Shown here one piece after another: positions 52,972 to 61,618 of a stretch of 64,000 bases of DNA. The stretch comes from DASWJZ01 sp963846475 (GTDB lineage Bacteria > Pseudomonadota > Alphaproteobacteria > Rhizobiales > Afifellaceae), in the NCBI GenBank assembly GCA_963846475.1, contig CAWJVZ010000004.1, positions 1,054,001-1,118,000 on the forward strand. The letters run 5' to 3'. The notes under the pieces are model-generated. The model was not told the origin of the DNA. It did no database searches and saw only the letters and a program-made list of their open reading frames with translations. Position numbers and translations under genes: made by a program. How positions within the stretch are numbered: the first letter of the stretch is position 1; each line of letters begins with the position of its first letter.

Positions 52972-53627
52972 AGAGGCACCCCTGTCATGTCGGACACCTC
53001 CTCTTCGGTCGTGCGCACTGAGGGGTAGTGTTCCGCCATAAGCCGCAGGGCGAAACGGTCCTCCTCGCGATGCAGCTGCACGCCAGGAAGAGGGCCATAG
53101 GAATATCCGTCCTTGTCCATCGAAAGGCCCCCCAAAACGATGCCGGGGGCGCCGACGAACAGACCGTAGAGCGCCGCAAAGATGCCTGTCGACGGCTTGT
53201 GCATGTGTCCCACGTCGGCAAGGTCGCTGCCGAGCATGTGCGTGTAGATGTCTTGTCGCTCCGCACTCCGAAGCGTCCGTATCTCGCCGACTTGCGAGCG
53301 CGAGATGGAGAGCTTTTTCCATTGGACTTGCAGAAAATTCCTGTCGGTCATCCAGAGGACGAGCGGCAGTGTGCATCCGGCGACCGACCCCCATTCCTTG
53401 CTCCGGTTGCGCACGGTAAGGCTCGCCGGCGGCAGTCCCCGCGCCGCCGCCGTCGCGCCCGCATTGTTGATGCAGACGAGCGCTGCTCGCGCGGCAATGT
53501 CGCCGGGTATGGTGGGATCGGGTGCGGAGCCGAGCACGAACCAGGGACGGTCCAGCAGGCGGTGCTGGCCTAACCAGCGCCGGTGCCGATCGCGGATGGT
53601 CTCCAGCGGCCCTTTGCGCGCATTCAT
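52956..53627 (-). CDS. Sialyltransferase/DUF115-like protein
   Basis: This is a 223-residue protein. F-V-L-G-S-A-P-D-P at the N terminus, V-C-I-N-N-A-G-A-T and later K-P-S-T-G-I-F-A-A-L with L-G-G-L-S-M-D fit a GT29/DUF115-type nucleotide-binding domain. This resembles the DUF115 protein at the other end of the cassette. The ATG at 53627 gives the cleanest N terminus; the longer frame upstream runs into cysQ. Substrate unknown. Confidence 0.55.
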   Translation of the reverse strand: MNARKGPLETIRDRHRRWLGQHRLLDRPWFVLGSAPDPTIPGDIAARAALVCINNAGATAAARGLPPASLTVRNRSKEWGSVAGCTLPLVLWMTDRNFLQVQWKKLSISRSQVGEIRTLRSAERQDIYTHMLGSDLADVGHMHKPSTGIFAALYGLFVGAPGIVLGGLSMDKDGYSYGPLPGVQLHREEDRFALRLMAEHYPSVRTTEEEVSDMTGVPLYRAV

Positions 53628-53681
53628 TAGCGCTTTATACGCGAACCGAAGGAACGGCAAAGCCCCTCGACGACCTCCTAC

Positions 53682-53935
53682 GGCTTCAGACCGGCAGCCC
53701 GGCCCGGGCGCGCTCGTGCGCCACGGCTTGAAGTGTGGCGAGAAGTTGCGGCTGCAGCATGGCGTTCGCCGCGGCGAGCACCTCATGCCGCGGGATCTCG
53801 CAATTGTACCGCGGCGCCGAGCCGTCCAAGGTGGTGAGCTGCCCGCCGGCTTCGTGCACCAAAAGATCGCAGGCAGCAAGGTCCCAGTCATGCGCCCGCG
53901 GGCTGGCGAAAGCGCCGTCGAGCCGCTCCGAAGCG
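53682..53935 (-). repeat. Right copy of the cysQ direct repeat
   Basis: Near-identical to 50061-50311, in the same orientation. The copy here is intact and lies inside cysQ. The two copies enclose about 3.4 kb. Confidence 0.85.
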
Positions 53936-54498
53936 ACGGAAGCGAAGCGGTAGGCGAGCGACGGCACATGCGATTGGATCGCGGCGCCGCTCCCGCGTAG
54001 CGCTCCGCTTTTCAGCCAGCCGCGCGGGCCGGCGATGCGTGCGCCGCTCAGGCCCGCCTGCCGCGACACGGTCAGGCGCCGCTCCCGCAGCCAGGCCCCC
54101 TGCCCCGCGATTGCCGTGAAGAACTCGTCGCGCACCGGCGCGTAGAGCGCCGCCGCCACCGGCCGGCCGGCGCGCACGACGGCCAGGCTCACGCACCAGC
54201 GGTCGTCGCCCTCGATGAAACCGCGCGTGCCGTCGATCGGGTCGACGACGAAGATCGTCTCGCGCTCGCGCCGCACCGGGTCGTCGGCCGTCTCCTCCGA
54301 CAGCCAGCCGTAATGCGGCCGCTCGGCAAGGAGCCGCGTGCGCAAAAAATTGTCGACCGCCATGTCCGCCTCGGTGACCGGCGAGCCGCCCGCCTTCGCC
54401 CATTGGTTTGGGTTGCGCCGGAAGAAGGTGAGCGCCAGCGTGCCGGCCTCGAGCGCCGCTTCCTTCAGGAGGCCGAGATCCGCCTGCAGCGTCGTCAC
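53686..54498 (-). CDS. cysQ: 3'(2'),5'-bisphosphate nucleotidase / inositol monophosphatase family (CysQ)
   Basis: This 270-residue Mg2+-dependent phosphatase removes the 3'-phosphate from PAP or related nucleotides. The metal site has L-S-E-E-T-A-D-D and V-V-D-P-I-D-G-T-R-G-F-I, with H-D-W-D-L-A-A-C-D-L-L near the C terminus. It is full length. Sulfur-pathway genes are absent locally. Its order (cysQ-DUF4170-msbA) is broken here by the glycan cassette. Confidence 0.9.
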   Translation of the reverse strand: MTTLQADLGLLKEAALEAGTLALTFFRRNPNQWAKAGGSPVTEADMAVDNFLRTRLLAERPHYGWLSEETADDPVRRERETIFVVDPIDGTRGFIEGDDRWCVSLAVVRAGRPVAAALYAPVRDEFFTAIAGQGAWLRERRLTVSRQAGLSGARIAGPRGWLKSGALRGSGAAIQSHVPSLAYRFASVASERLDGAFASPRAHDWDLAACDLLVHEAGGQLTTLDGSAPRYNCEIPRHEVLAAANAMLQPQLLATLQAVAHERARAGLPV

Positions 54499-54678
54499 GC
54501 TAAGATTCCCTTCATAGTCCCTTCAGCCTTCGATTACCCTATTCTCAGCAGAAAACTTTTAACTACGCTCCTTAAGCAGTTTACCAAACCTGGCGGATAG
54601 TCTCTCTCGTGACAAGAGGCCGAAACGGCCCAGTAAAAAGCTCAGGCGTCAAACAATATAAGCAGGCGTTGAACCGAG

Positions 54679-55197
54679 ATGGACAAAGTCCTCCACACCA
54701 CAGCGGGCCGTTCCTCGGGACGGCCCGTTTGTTTCCCGGACGTCATCCTGTACCGGGGGCGCGCCGAAGACGGCGCGGATTGCCTCACCACATTCGATCG
54801 GAGGACCGTCGTGCTGTCACGTCCCGTAGCCGGCCTCGCCTGCAAGATCAGGCTTAGCACCCGCCAATACCAGGCCGTCGCCGTCGTGGCCCGCGACGAC
54901 CGCCATTCCGTGCGCCTCGTGCACCGCGATCCCGGCCTCTCGGTCGATCTGACCGAGATGGAGAATCTTGAGGCCGCGGAGGCATATTGCGACCGGCTGG
55001 CCGATTTCCTCGATCTGCCGCCGATGCTGATGGCCGGCATGACCCCCGCCGCCGATGCCGCGGCCGAGCCGGCTCCTGCGGCCCGCCGCAAGGCGGCGAT
55101 CCGGGCGCGCAGGCCGCGCTTCCTGACCCGCCGCAAGACCGGCCAGGTCATCGAGTTCCGCAAGCTGGAACGGCGCGAGATCATCGCCCGCAGCTGA
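54679..55197 (+). CDS. DUF6101 family protein
   Basis: This is a 172-residue protein. The conserved part is beta-rich (R-T-V-V-L-S-R-P-V-A-G-L-A-C-K-I) and the C terminus is very basic (R-R-K-T-G-Q-V-I-E-F-R-K-L-E-R-R). The family is of unknown function in alphaproteobacteria. The ATG at 54679 lies ahead of a strong terminator-like hairpin at 54704-54734, so the true start may be further downstream. It ends 3 bases from the convergent ubiA gene. Confidence 0.65.
   Translation: MDKVLHTTAGRSSGRPVCFPDVILYRGRAEDGADCLTTFDRRTVVLSRPVAGLACKIRLSTRQYQAVAVVARDDRHSVRLVHRDPGLSVDLTEMENLEAAEAYCDRLADFLDLPPMLMAGMTPAADAAAEPAPAARRKAAIRARRPRFLTRRKTGQVIEFRKLERREIIARS
54704..54734 (+). terminator. Terminator-like hairpin at the 5' end of the DUF6101 gene
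   Basis: Perfect arms CGGGCCGT and ACGGCCCG with an 8-base loop, followed by TTTGTTT. This is a good intrinsic terminator, yet it lies inside the first codons of the DUF6101 frame. It may end a small RNA that starts in the AT-rich region 54500-54660, or act as an attenuator. Confidence 0.65.
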
Positions 55198-55200
55198 CGG

Positions 55201-56133
55201 CTAGAAGCGGAGCGCTGCATCGAGCAGCAGCCCCGCGAAGACGATCCAGCCGGTCGTGCTGTTGGCGCGAAAGCGTTTCAGGCAATTCCGCGGATCCTCC
55301 GGATCGAGCGTTCCGATCAGCCAGGTCGCGTGCAGCAGCCCGGCGCCCAGCCCGGCAAAGGCGAAGACGCCGGCGTCGGCAAGGACGAGAGCCAGGCCCA
55401 TCAGCACGAAGGCGGCGACGTAGAAGCACGTGATGCCGACTAGCGAGCGGCGGCCGAACAACCGCGCGGTGGAACGCACGCCGATGATCGCGTCGTCCTC
55501 CTTGTCCTGCAGGGCATAGATCGTGTCGTAGCCGATCGTCCACAGAACCGCGCCGGCATAGAGCACGACGGGCGCTGCATCGAGCCGGCCGAACAGCGCC
55601 GCCCAGCCCATCAGCGCCCCCCACGAAAACGCCAGACCGAGCACGAATTGCGGCCAGTCGGTGATCCGCTTCATGAAGGGATAGATCGCCACCACGAGCA
55701 GCGAGGCGAGGCCGAGCAGCATCGCGAACAGGTTGAATTGCACGAGGACCAGCGCCCCGGCCAGCCCTTGCAGCACGAGGAAGACCAGTGCCTGCGGCGG
55801 CGTGACCGCGCCGGAGGGGAGCGGCCGCATGCGGGTGCGCTCCACCCCCGCGTCGATGTCGCGGTCGACCAGGTCGTTATAGGTGCAGCCGGCGCCGCGC
55901 ATGGCGATGGCGCCGATCAGGAACAGCGCGAGGTGCGCGAGGACGGGCGCCGGCCGCTCCGCGGCGATCGCCGCCAGCGCCGCCGACCACCAGCACGGCC
56001 ATAAGAGCAGCCACCAGCCGATCGGCCGGTCCCAGCGGGCCAGCCGCCCATAGGGCTTCAGCCAGTCCGGCGCATGGCGGTCGAGCCAGTTCCTCGGGGC
56101 GGCGTCGGGCAGGATGGCGGTGGCGGCTGGCAT
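55201..56133 (-). CDS. ubiA: 4-hydroxybenzoate polyprenyltransferase
   Basis: UbiA is a nine-helix membrane prenyltransferase that makes the first ring intermediate of ubiquinone. The two Asp-rich motifs are N-D-L-V-D-R-D-I-D and Y-D-T-I-Y-A-L-Q-D-K-E-D-D. The N-terminal P-Y-G-R-L-A-R-W-D-R-P-I-G segment is also typical. It has 310 residues. It is convergent with DUF6101. Confidence 0.95.
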   Translation of the reverse strand: MPAATAILPDAAPRNWLDRHAPDWLKPYGRLARWDRPIGWWLLLWPCWWSAALAAIAAERPAPVLAHLALFLIGAIAMRGAGCTYNDLVDRDIDAGVERTRMRPLPSGAVTPPQALVFLVLQGLAGALVLVQFNLFAMLLGLASLLVVAIYPFMKRITDWPQFVLGLAFSWGALMGWAALFGRLDAAPVVLYAGAVLWTIGYDTIYALQDKEDDAIIGVRSTARLFGRRSLVGITCFYVAAFVLMGLALVLADAGVFAFAGLGAGLLHATWLIGTLDPEDPRNCLKRFRANSTTGWIVFAGLLLDAALRF

Positions 56134-56250
56134 GCGGCTCAGGGCAGATCGAGGCTCATAGGCGCAAGTTCGTGCGACTCCCGGCGGAAACGGTCAAGGC
56201 GCATTGTCCGCGCCGGCCGCAGGCCGGGCAGACTGGAAAGGGCGCGGCAT

Positions 56251-56694
56251 CTAACGGATCAGCCGGGGGTCAAAAGGCGATTCGATGACCTCTGTGATGG
56301 AGCAACGGCCGGCATCCGCATGCAGCGGGTTAAGGAGCACGTTCCACGCGTGCGGGACCAGGACGGAAGGGGCGAAGATAAACAGGTGCTCCGAACGCTT
56401 GAGCAGATCCGTCCCAATTGCCTGCGTAACGTTGGGGTCGGTTCGCCAGACCGTCGGCAGATCGGCGGCGTCAATTCGGTAGGAGGGTGAACCGTCGGGC
56501 ACATCGATCTGCATCAGCTTGTATGTCTCCGGCACTCGATGCCATTCGAGGTGGACCAGGGTCTCCAGCATTGCCGTCGCTGGATGGTCGGCCGTGTAGA
56601 CGATCGGCGTTCCAAGACGGTTCCACCTTCCTGCGAACAAGAGGCCGCCTCGCCCGGAGAGGTCTTCATGGTTGGAGATGCGCCAAACCCTCAT
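56251..56694 (-). CDS. RES domain toxin
   Basis: This is a 147-residue RES-family toxin of a type II toxin-antitoxin pair. The motif M-R-V-W-R-I and the R-E-S-like core G-G-L-L-F-A-G-R-W-N-R-L-G-T-P-I-V-Y, with later E-T-L-V-H-L-E-W and S-S/E-like polar positions, are present. RES toxins degrade NAD+. The ATG at 56694 follows the antitoxin stop (56699-56701) by four bases; a TTG at 56706 would overlap it. Confidence 0.85.
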   Translation of the reverse strand: MRVWRISNHEDLSGRGGLLFAGRWNRLGTPIVYTADHPATAMLETLVHLEWHRVPETYKLMQIDVPDGSPSYRIDAADLPTVWRTDPNVTQAIGTDLLKRSEHLFIFAPSVLVPHAWNVLLNPLHADAGRCSITEVIESPFDPRLIR

Positions 56695-56698
56695 CGGG

Positions 56699-57112
56699 TC
56701 AGGCAAACATACCGTAATCTATCTGGTGGAGCTTCTGCTCGACGAGATGAGCTCCTGTCTCGGTGCGGAGGAGGTTCAGCGGAACGGCTCCGTTCAATGA
56801 ACGGCTCGGCTCGCGAAGCCAGCCATGCGCTTTAGTCTCGTTCCCGAAGACGCGCTCCGCTTGGGCCGTAATGCGGGCGAGTCGTACAACACGATCCGTT
56901 TCTTCGGGCGAAAGCCGCTCCCCGGCCTGGCGGCGGCGGGCGAGCGTGCGCCTCGGCACCACGAGGTCGAAGAGTTCCTCCCGGCTGAAACCATGCCCGA
57001 GCAATTCGTCCAGGATGCCGACGTCGCTGCCCGCACCTGAGAGCGCATCGGAGATTTCCCGCTCGACCACGGCAGCGAGAGACCTGATCTTTTGCCGCGC
57101 TTGCCGGGACAT
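56699..57112 (-). CDS. RES-type antitoxin (Xre/MbcA/ParS domain)
   Basis: This is a 137-residue antitoxin. It has the C-terminal MbcA/ParS domain (E-R-V-F-G-N-E-T-K-A-H-G-W-L, then N-G-A-V-P-L-N-L-L-R-T-E-T-G) and an upstream Xre-like helical part (G-F-S-R-E-E-L-F-D-L-V-V-P-R-R-T-L). The start at 57112 (M-S-R-Q-A-R-Q) is preferred over an ATG at 57157. It precedes the toxin gene, the usual order. Confidence 0.85.
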   Translation of the reverse strand: MSRQARQKIRSLAAVVEREISDALSGAGSDVGILDELLGHGFSREELFDLVVPRRTLARRRQAGERLSPEETDRVVRLARITAQAERVFGNETKAHGWLREPSRSLNGAVPLNLLRTETGAHLVEQKLHQIDYGMFA

Positions 57113-57349
57113 ATCGCCTGTGCCACTTGCCGCCAGGCAATATGGCACCTGGCACAATCGTGTGCAACGTGAAGAAGCCTTTTCACGCGCGGCCCGCTCC
57201 GCTACATAGGCGCGGCCATGCGGATTCCGGCTGCGATAGCGCGAATTATTCGCCCGGCCTCGCTCTGACGGGGCCGGGACGGTCGTTCTCGGCCGCGCGC
57301 CGCGCCGGCGCTGCCCTCCTTTTACGATTTCCAGCCTGAAGGCGATGAG

Positions 57350-60331
57350 ATGAGCGACACCAAGGCCGCATCGCCATCCAAGGGAGGGGCCGCCGCCCCG
57401 TCCCGCCCCGCGGCGGCGCGGCCCGACGGGGCGCGCGACTATTCAGAGACTTTGTTCCTGCCCAAGACCGCTTTCCCGATGCGTGCCGGCCTGCCGCAAA
57501 AAGAGCCGGAAATCCTCAAGCGCTGGGACTCTCTGGACCTCTACCGCCGACAGCGCGAGCAGGCGCAAGGCCGCGACAGATACATCCTCCACGACGGCCC
57601 GCCCTACGCCAACGGCAACATCCATATCGGCACGGGGCTGAACAAGATCCTCAAGGACGTGGTCGTCCGCTCCCATCAGATGCTCGGCTTCGACGCCAAT
57701 TACGTGCCGGGCTGGGACTGCCACGGCCTGCCGATCGAATGGAAGATCGAGGAGCAGTACCGGGCCAAGGGCAAGAACAAGGACATCGTGCCGATCAACG
57801 AGTTCCGCCGCGAATGCCGCGATTTTGCGCGCCACTGGATGGGCCTGCAAACGGAGGAGTTCAAGCGCCTCGGCGTGCTCGGCGACTTCGCCAACCCGTA
57901 TACGACGATGAGCAACGCGGCGGAGGCGATTATCGCCGCCGAGCTCTTAAAATTCGCCCGCACCGGCCAGCTCTACCGCGGCTCCAAGCCGGTCATGTGG
58001 TCGGTGGTGGAAAAGACGGCGCTCGCCGAAGCGGAGGTCGAGTACGACGACTACACCTCCGATACGGTGTGGGTGAAGTTCCCGGTCACCTCCGGCCCCC
58101 GGACGCTGAAAGGCGCTGCGATCGTCATCTGGACGACGACGCCGTGGACCATCCCCGGCAACCGCGCGGTCAGCTATTCCCCAAGAATTGCCTACGGCCT
58201 CTACGAGGTGAAGGCCGCGCCAGAGGGCAACTGGGCGAAGGCGGGCGACCGCTATGTCCTCGCGGACGCGCTTGCCGCCGAAATGATGGTGCAGGCACGC
58301 GTGGAGTTCTTCGCCCGGCTCGCCGACGTGCCGGCCGACGATTTTGCCACACTCGTCGCAGCGCACCCGCTCCGCAATGCAGGTCTCGGCGGCTATTCCT
58401 TCGACGTGCCGATGCTGGCCGGCGAGCACGTCACCGACGATGCCGGCACGGGCTTTGTCCACACGGCGCCCGGCCACGGCCGCGAGGATTTCGACATCTG
58501 GATGGAGCATCGCCGCGACCTCGAAGAGAGCGGCGTCGACACAGCCATCCCCTACACCGTCGACGAGAACGGCGCCTTCACCCGCGACGCGCCGGGCTTC
58601 GAGGGCCGCCGCGTCATCACCGACAAGGGCGACAAGGGCGATGCAAACCAGGCGGTGATCCAGGCGCTCGCCGATGCCGGCATGCTGATCGCCCGCGGTC
58701 GGCTGAAGCACCAATACCCGCATTCCTGGCGCTCCAAGAAGCCGGTGATCTTCCGCAACACGCCGCAATGGTTCATCCACATGGACCGCGATATCGGCGG
58801 GCCTGACGACACGTTGCGCGCCCGCGCGCTCAACGCGATCGCCCAGACGCGCTTTGTTCCGGCGGCCGGCCAGAACCGGCTCCGCGGCATGATCGAGGCG
58901 CGCCCCGACTGGGTGGTCTCGCGCCAGCGCGCCTGGGGCGTGCCGATCGCCGTATTCGTCAACCGCGAGAGCGGCGAGGTCCTGGTCGACGACGCCGTCA
59001 ACAGCCGCATCGTCGAGGCGTTCCGCGCCGAGGGCGCCGATGCGTGGTTCGCCGAGGGCGCCAAGGAGCGCTTCCTCGGCAGTTCCTACGATGCCGCCGA
59101 GTGGGAGAAGGTCGACGACATCCTCGACGTCTGGTTCAATTCAGGCTCCACCCACGCTTTCGTATTGGAGCAGCGCCCGGACCTGAAGTGGCCCGCCGAT
59201 CTCTATCTGGAGGGCTCCGACCAGCATCGCGGCTGGTTCCATTCCTCGCTCCTGGAAAGCTGCGGCACGCGCGGCCGCGCTCCCTACGATGCCGTCCTCA
59301 CCCATGGCTTCGTCATGGACGAGGAGGGCCGAAAAATGTCGAAGTCGCTCGGCAACACGGTGACGCCGCAGGACGTGATCAAGCAGTCGGGCGCCGATAT
59401 CCTGCGGCTCTGGGTCGTCTCCTCCGACTATGCCGAGGATCTCAGGATCGGCCCCGAGATCCTGCAGACCAACGTCGATTCCTACCGGAAGCTCAGGAAC
59501 ACCGTCCGCTGGATGCTCGGCTCGCTCGGCCATTTCCGCCGCGAGGACCGCGTGCCGGAATCAGAGATGCCGGAGCTGGAACGGCTCATGCTGTCGGAGC
59601 TCGCCCGGCTCGATCCCATCGTGCGGGACGCCTACGAAGCGTTCGATTTCAAGCGCATCTATTTCGCGCTGTTTTCCTTCATGACGGTCGACCTTTCCGC
59701 CTTCTATTTCGACATCCGCAAGGACGTCCTCTATTGCGACCCCGCTTCGTCGCAGGCGCGGCATGCGGCCCTCTCGGTCATTGACCGCCTGTTCGACTGC
59801 CTGGTGCGCTGGCTCGCGCCGATGCTGCCCTTCACCGCCGAGGAGGCCTGGACGGAGCGGCACGGCGAGGCAGGCTCCGTGCATCTGCAGCTCTTCCCCG
59901 AGGTGCCGGGATCCTGGCGCGACACGACCCTCGAAGCAAAATGGGAGAAGATCCGTGACGTGCGCCGCGTCGTCACCGGCGCGTTGGAGGTGGAGCGGCG
60001 GGAGAAGCGCATCGGCTCCTCGCTGGAGGCCGCGCCGCGCATCTACGTCGCCGACCCGGAGCTCCTGGGGCTTTTGCAGAGCGTCGACATGGCCGAGATC
60101 GCCATCACCAGCCAGGCCTTCCTGGAGTCCGGCCACGGGCCGGCGGAGGCGTTCCGGCTGCCGGAGGTGCCGGGCGTCGCCATCGTGCCGGCCCGGGCGG
60201 AGGGCCGCAAATGCGCCCGCTCCTGGAAGATCCTGCCGGAGGTCGGCTCCGACCCCGACTACCCCGACCTGACGCTCCGCGACGCCGCGGCCATGCGCGA
60301 ATACGTCGCCGCGCGCGAGGCCGCCGAATAG
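57350..60331 (+). CDS. ileS: Isoleucyl-tRNA synthetase
   Basis: IleS charges tRNA-Ile and is full length at 993 residues. The class I signatures are H-D-G-P-P-Y-A-N-G-N-I-H-I-G and K-M-S-K-S. The editing domain lies at about 210-410. The C-terminal zinc module seen in many bacteria is reduced here: K-C-A-R-S-W-K-I has one Cys, and the second cysteine pair is replaced. I believe this is usual for Rhizobiales, but could not check it. lspA follows with TAG ATG. Confidence 0.97.
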   Translation: MSDTKAASPSKGGAAAPSRPAAARPDGARDYSETLFLPKTAFPMRAGLPQKEPEILKRWDSLDLYRRQREQAQGRDRYILHDGPPYANGNIHIGTGLNKILKDVVVRSHQMLGFDANYVPGWDCHGLPIEWKIEEQYRAKGKNKDIVPINEFRRECRDFARHWMGLQTEEFKRLGVLGDFANPYTTMSNAAEAIIAAELLKFARTGQLYRGSKPVMWSVVEKTALAEAEVEYDDYTSDTVWVKFPVTSGPRTLKGAAIVIWTTTPWTIPGNRAVSYSPRIAYGLYEVKAAPEGNWAKAGDRYVLADALAAEMMVQARVEFFARLADVPADDFATLVAAHPLRNAGLGGYSFDVPMLAGEHVTDDAGTGFVHTAPGHGREDFDIWMEHRRDLEESGVDTAIPYTVDENGAFTRDAPGFEGRRVITDKGDKGDANQAVIQALADAGMLIARGRLKHQYPHSWRSKKPVIFRNTPQWFIHMDRDIGGPDDTLRARALNAIAQTRFVPAAGQNRLRGMIEARPDWVVSRQRAWGVPIAVFVNRESGEVLVDDAVNSRIVEAFRAEGADAWFAEGAKERFLGSSYDAAEWEKVDDILDVWFNSGSTHAFVLEQRPDLKWPADLYLEGSDQHRGWFHSSLLESCGTRGRAPYDAVLTHGFVMDEEGRKMSKSLGNTVTPQDVIKQSGADILRLWVVSSDYAEDLRIGPEILQTNVDSYRKLRNTVRWMLGSLGHFRREDRVPESEMPELERLMLSELARLDPIVRDAYEAFDFKRIYFALFSFMTVDLSAFYFDIRKDVLYCDPASSQARHAALSVIDRLFDCLVRWLAPMLPFTAEEAWTERHGEAGSVHLQLFPEVPGSWRDTTLEAKWEKIRDVRRVVTGALEVERREKRIGSSLEAAPRIYVADPELLGLLQSVDMAEIAITSQAFLESGHGPAEAFRLPEVPGVAIVPARAEGRKCARSWKILPEVGSDPDYPDLTLRDAAAMREYVAAREAAE

Positions 60332-60823
60332 ATGGCGCGCAGCGCCCGCATCCTGGGCCTCGCCACCGCATTGGCGGGCGTCCTCGGCGACCAGGCGCAC
60401 AAGGCCTGGATGCTCGGCCCCTACGCCATCGACGAGAAGGGTCGCGTCGCCGTCACGCCCTACCTCGATCTCGTCATGGTGTGGAACCGCGGCGTCAGCT
60501 ACGGGCTCCTGACCCAGGACGGCGACCTCGGCCGCTGGCTTTTGATCCTGTTCGGCATCGGCGGCGCCATCCTTTTCGGCGTGTGGCTGTGGAACACGCG
60601 CCGGGTCCTCTCGGCGTTGTCGCTCGGCCTGGTCATCGGCGGCGCGATCTCCAACGTGATCGATCGCCTCGCGCACGGCGCCGTCGCCGACTTCTTCCTC
60701 TTCCATGCCGGCGGCTTCGAATGGTACGTCTTCAACCTCGCCGACGCGTGGATCGTCGCCGGCGTGATCGGGCTCCTGCTCGCTTGGGCAACCGAGCGCC
60801 GCGAAATCGCCACGGAGGCGTGA
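60332..60823 (+). CDS. lspA: Lipoprotein signal peptidase (signal peptidase II)
   Basis: LspA is a four-helix inner-membrane aspartyl protease that cleaves the signal peptide of lipidated prolipoproteins. The motifs are N-R-G-V-S-Y-G, N-V-I-D-R-L and V-A-D-F-F, with the second catalytic Asp in F-N-L-A-D-A. Length 163 residues. It abuts ileS. A putative lipoprotein gene follows. Confidence 0.95.
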   Translation: MARSARILGLATALAGVLGDQAHKAWMLGPYAIDEKGRVAVTPYLDLVMVWNRGVSYGLLTQDGDLGRWLLILFGIGGAILFGVWLWNTRRVLSALSLGLVIGGAISNVIDRLAHGAVADFFLFHAGGFEWYVFNLADAWIVAGVIGLLLAWATERREIATEA

Positions 60824-60908
60824 AAGGGGCTGCACAACGCGATTGAGCAGGTGGCCGCCTGGGCGCTTGCCGTGCTATAGATCGCGGATTCGGGAAAGGT
60901 TCTGTCGG

Positions 60909-61559
60909 ATGAGGCGTTCCGCATCGTTCAGCGCGCCGTGCGCGGTTGCGCTCCTGGCGGCAGGCGCCGGGCTCGGCGGCTGCATGTCGACCTCGACCTA
61001 CGGCACCGGCCAGGCGCCGGAGATGGCAATTTTCCGCGAGCTGACCGGCGGCTTCGGGCAGCCGAAGCAGGCGCCCATCCAATACCAGCCGCGCGCGCCG
61101 CTCGTCATGCCGCCCGCCACGGGGACCGCGGCCGCGACCTTGCCGCCGCCCGTGCAGACGGCCTCGGTCGCCAATGCGGCCTGGCCGCTCGACCCCGACC
61201 AGACGCCGAAGCCCAGCAAGCACGATCCGATGGACGACAATCCCCGCGACGACATCACGCCGGAAGAGGCGGCGCGGCTGAAGCCGCTCGCCGGCATGGG
61301 CAACACCGAATGGGAGAGCCCGTTCGGGAGCGACATGATGACCGACGTGAACTACGACTTCATCGCTTCTCAGAAGCAGAGTGAGACGTTCCAGGCGGCT
61401 CTGAAGGACGCCAAGGGCGTCAGCCGCACCAGCCGGAAGTATCTGACCGATCCACCCGAAGCCTATCGCGAGCCCGCCGCCACCGCGCCGACCGAGTTCG
61501 AGGATATCGATCAGGACGGCGGCGGCAACTGGCTGACCCGCATGTTCACCGGCGGCTGA
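60909..61559 (+). CDS. Putative lipoprotein
   Basis: This is a 216-residue exported protein with a lipobox (L-G-G-C near residue 26) following a hydrophobic signal segment. The mature part is Pro/Ala-rich, with a conserved-looking C-terminal segment (T-E-W-E-S-P-F-G, then S-R-T-S-R-K-Y-L-T-D-P-P-E). The exact function is unknown. The ATG at 60909 was chosen. Location after lspA is natural for a lipoprotein, though not proof of a link. Confidence 0.75.
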   Translation: MRRSASFSAPCAVALLAAGAGLGGCMSTSTYGTGQAPEMAIFRELTGGFGQPKQAPIQYQPRAPLVMPPATGTAAATLPPPVQTASVANAAWPLDPDQTPKPSKHDPMDDNPRDDITPEEAARLKPLAGMGNTEWESPFGSDMMTDVNYDFIASQKQSETFQAALKDAKGVSRTSRKYLTDPPEAYREPAATAPTEFEDIDQDGGGNWLTRMFTGG

Positions 61560-61618
61560 CGACTTCCCGGCGTCTTCCGCGGGAGTGGAGCGGGATTGGC
61601 CCGGAAACGCGAGGGCTC

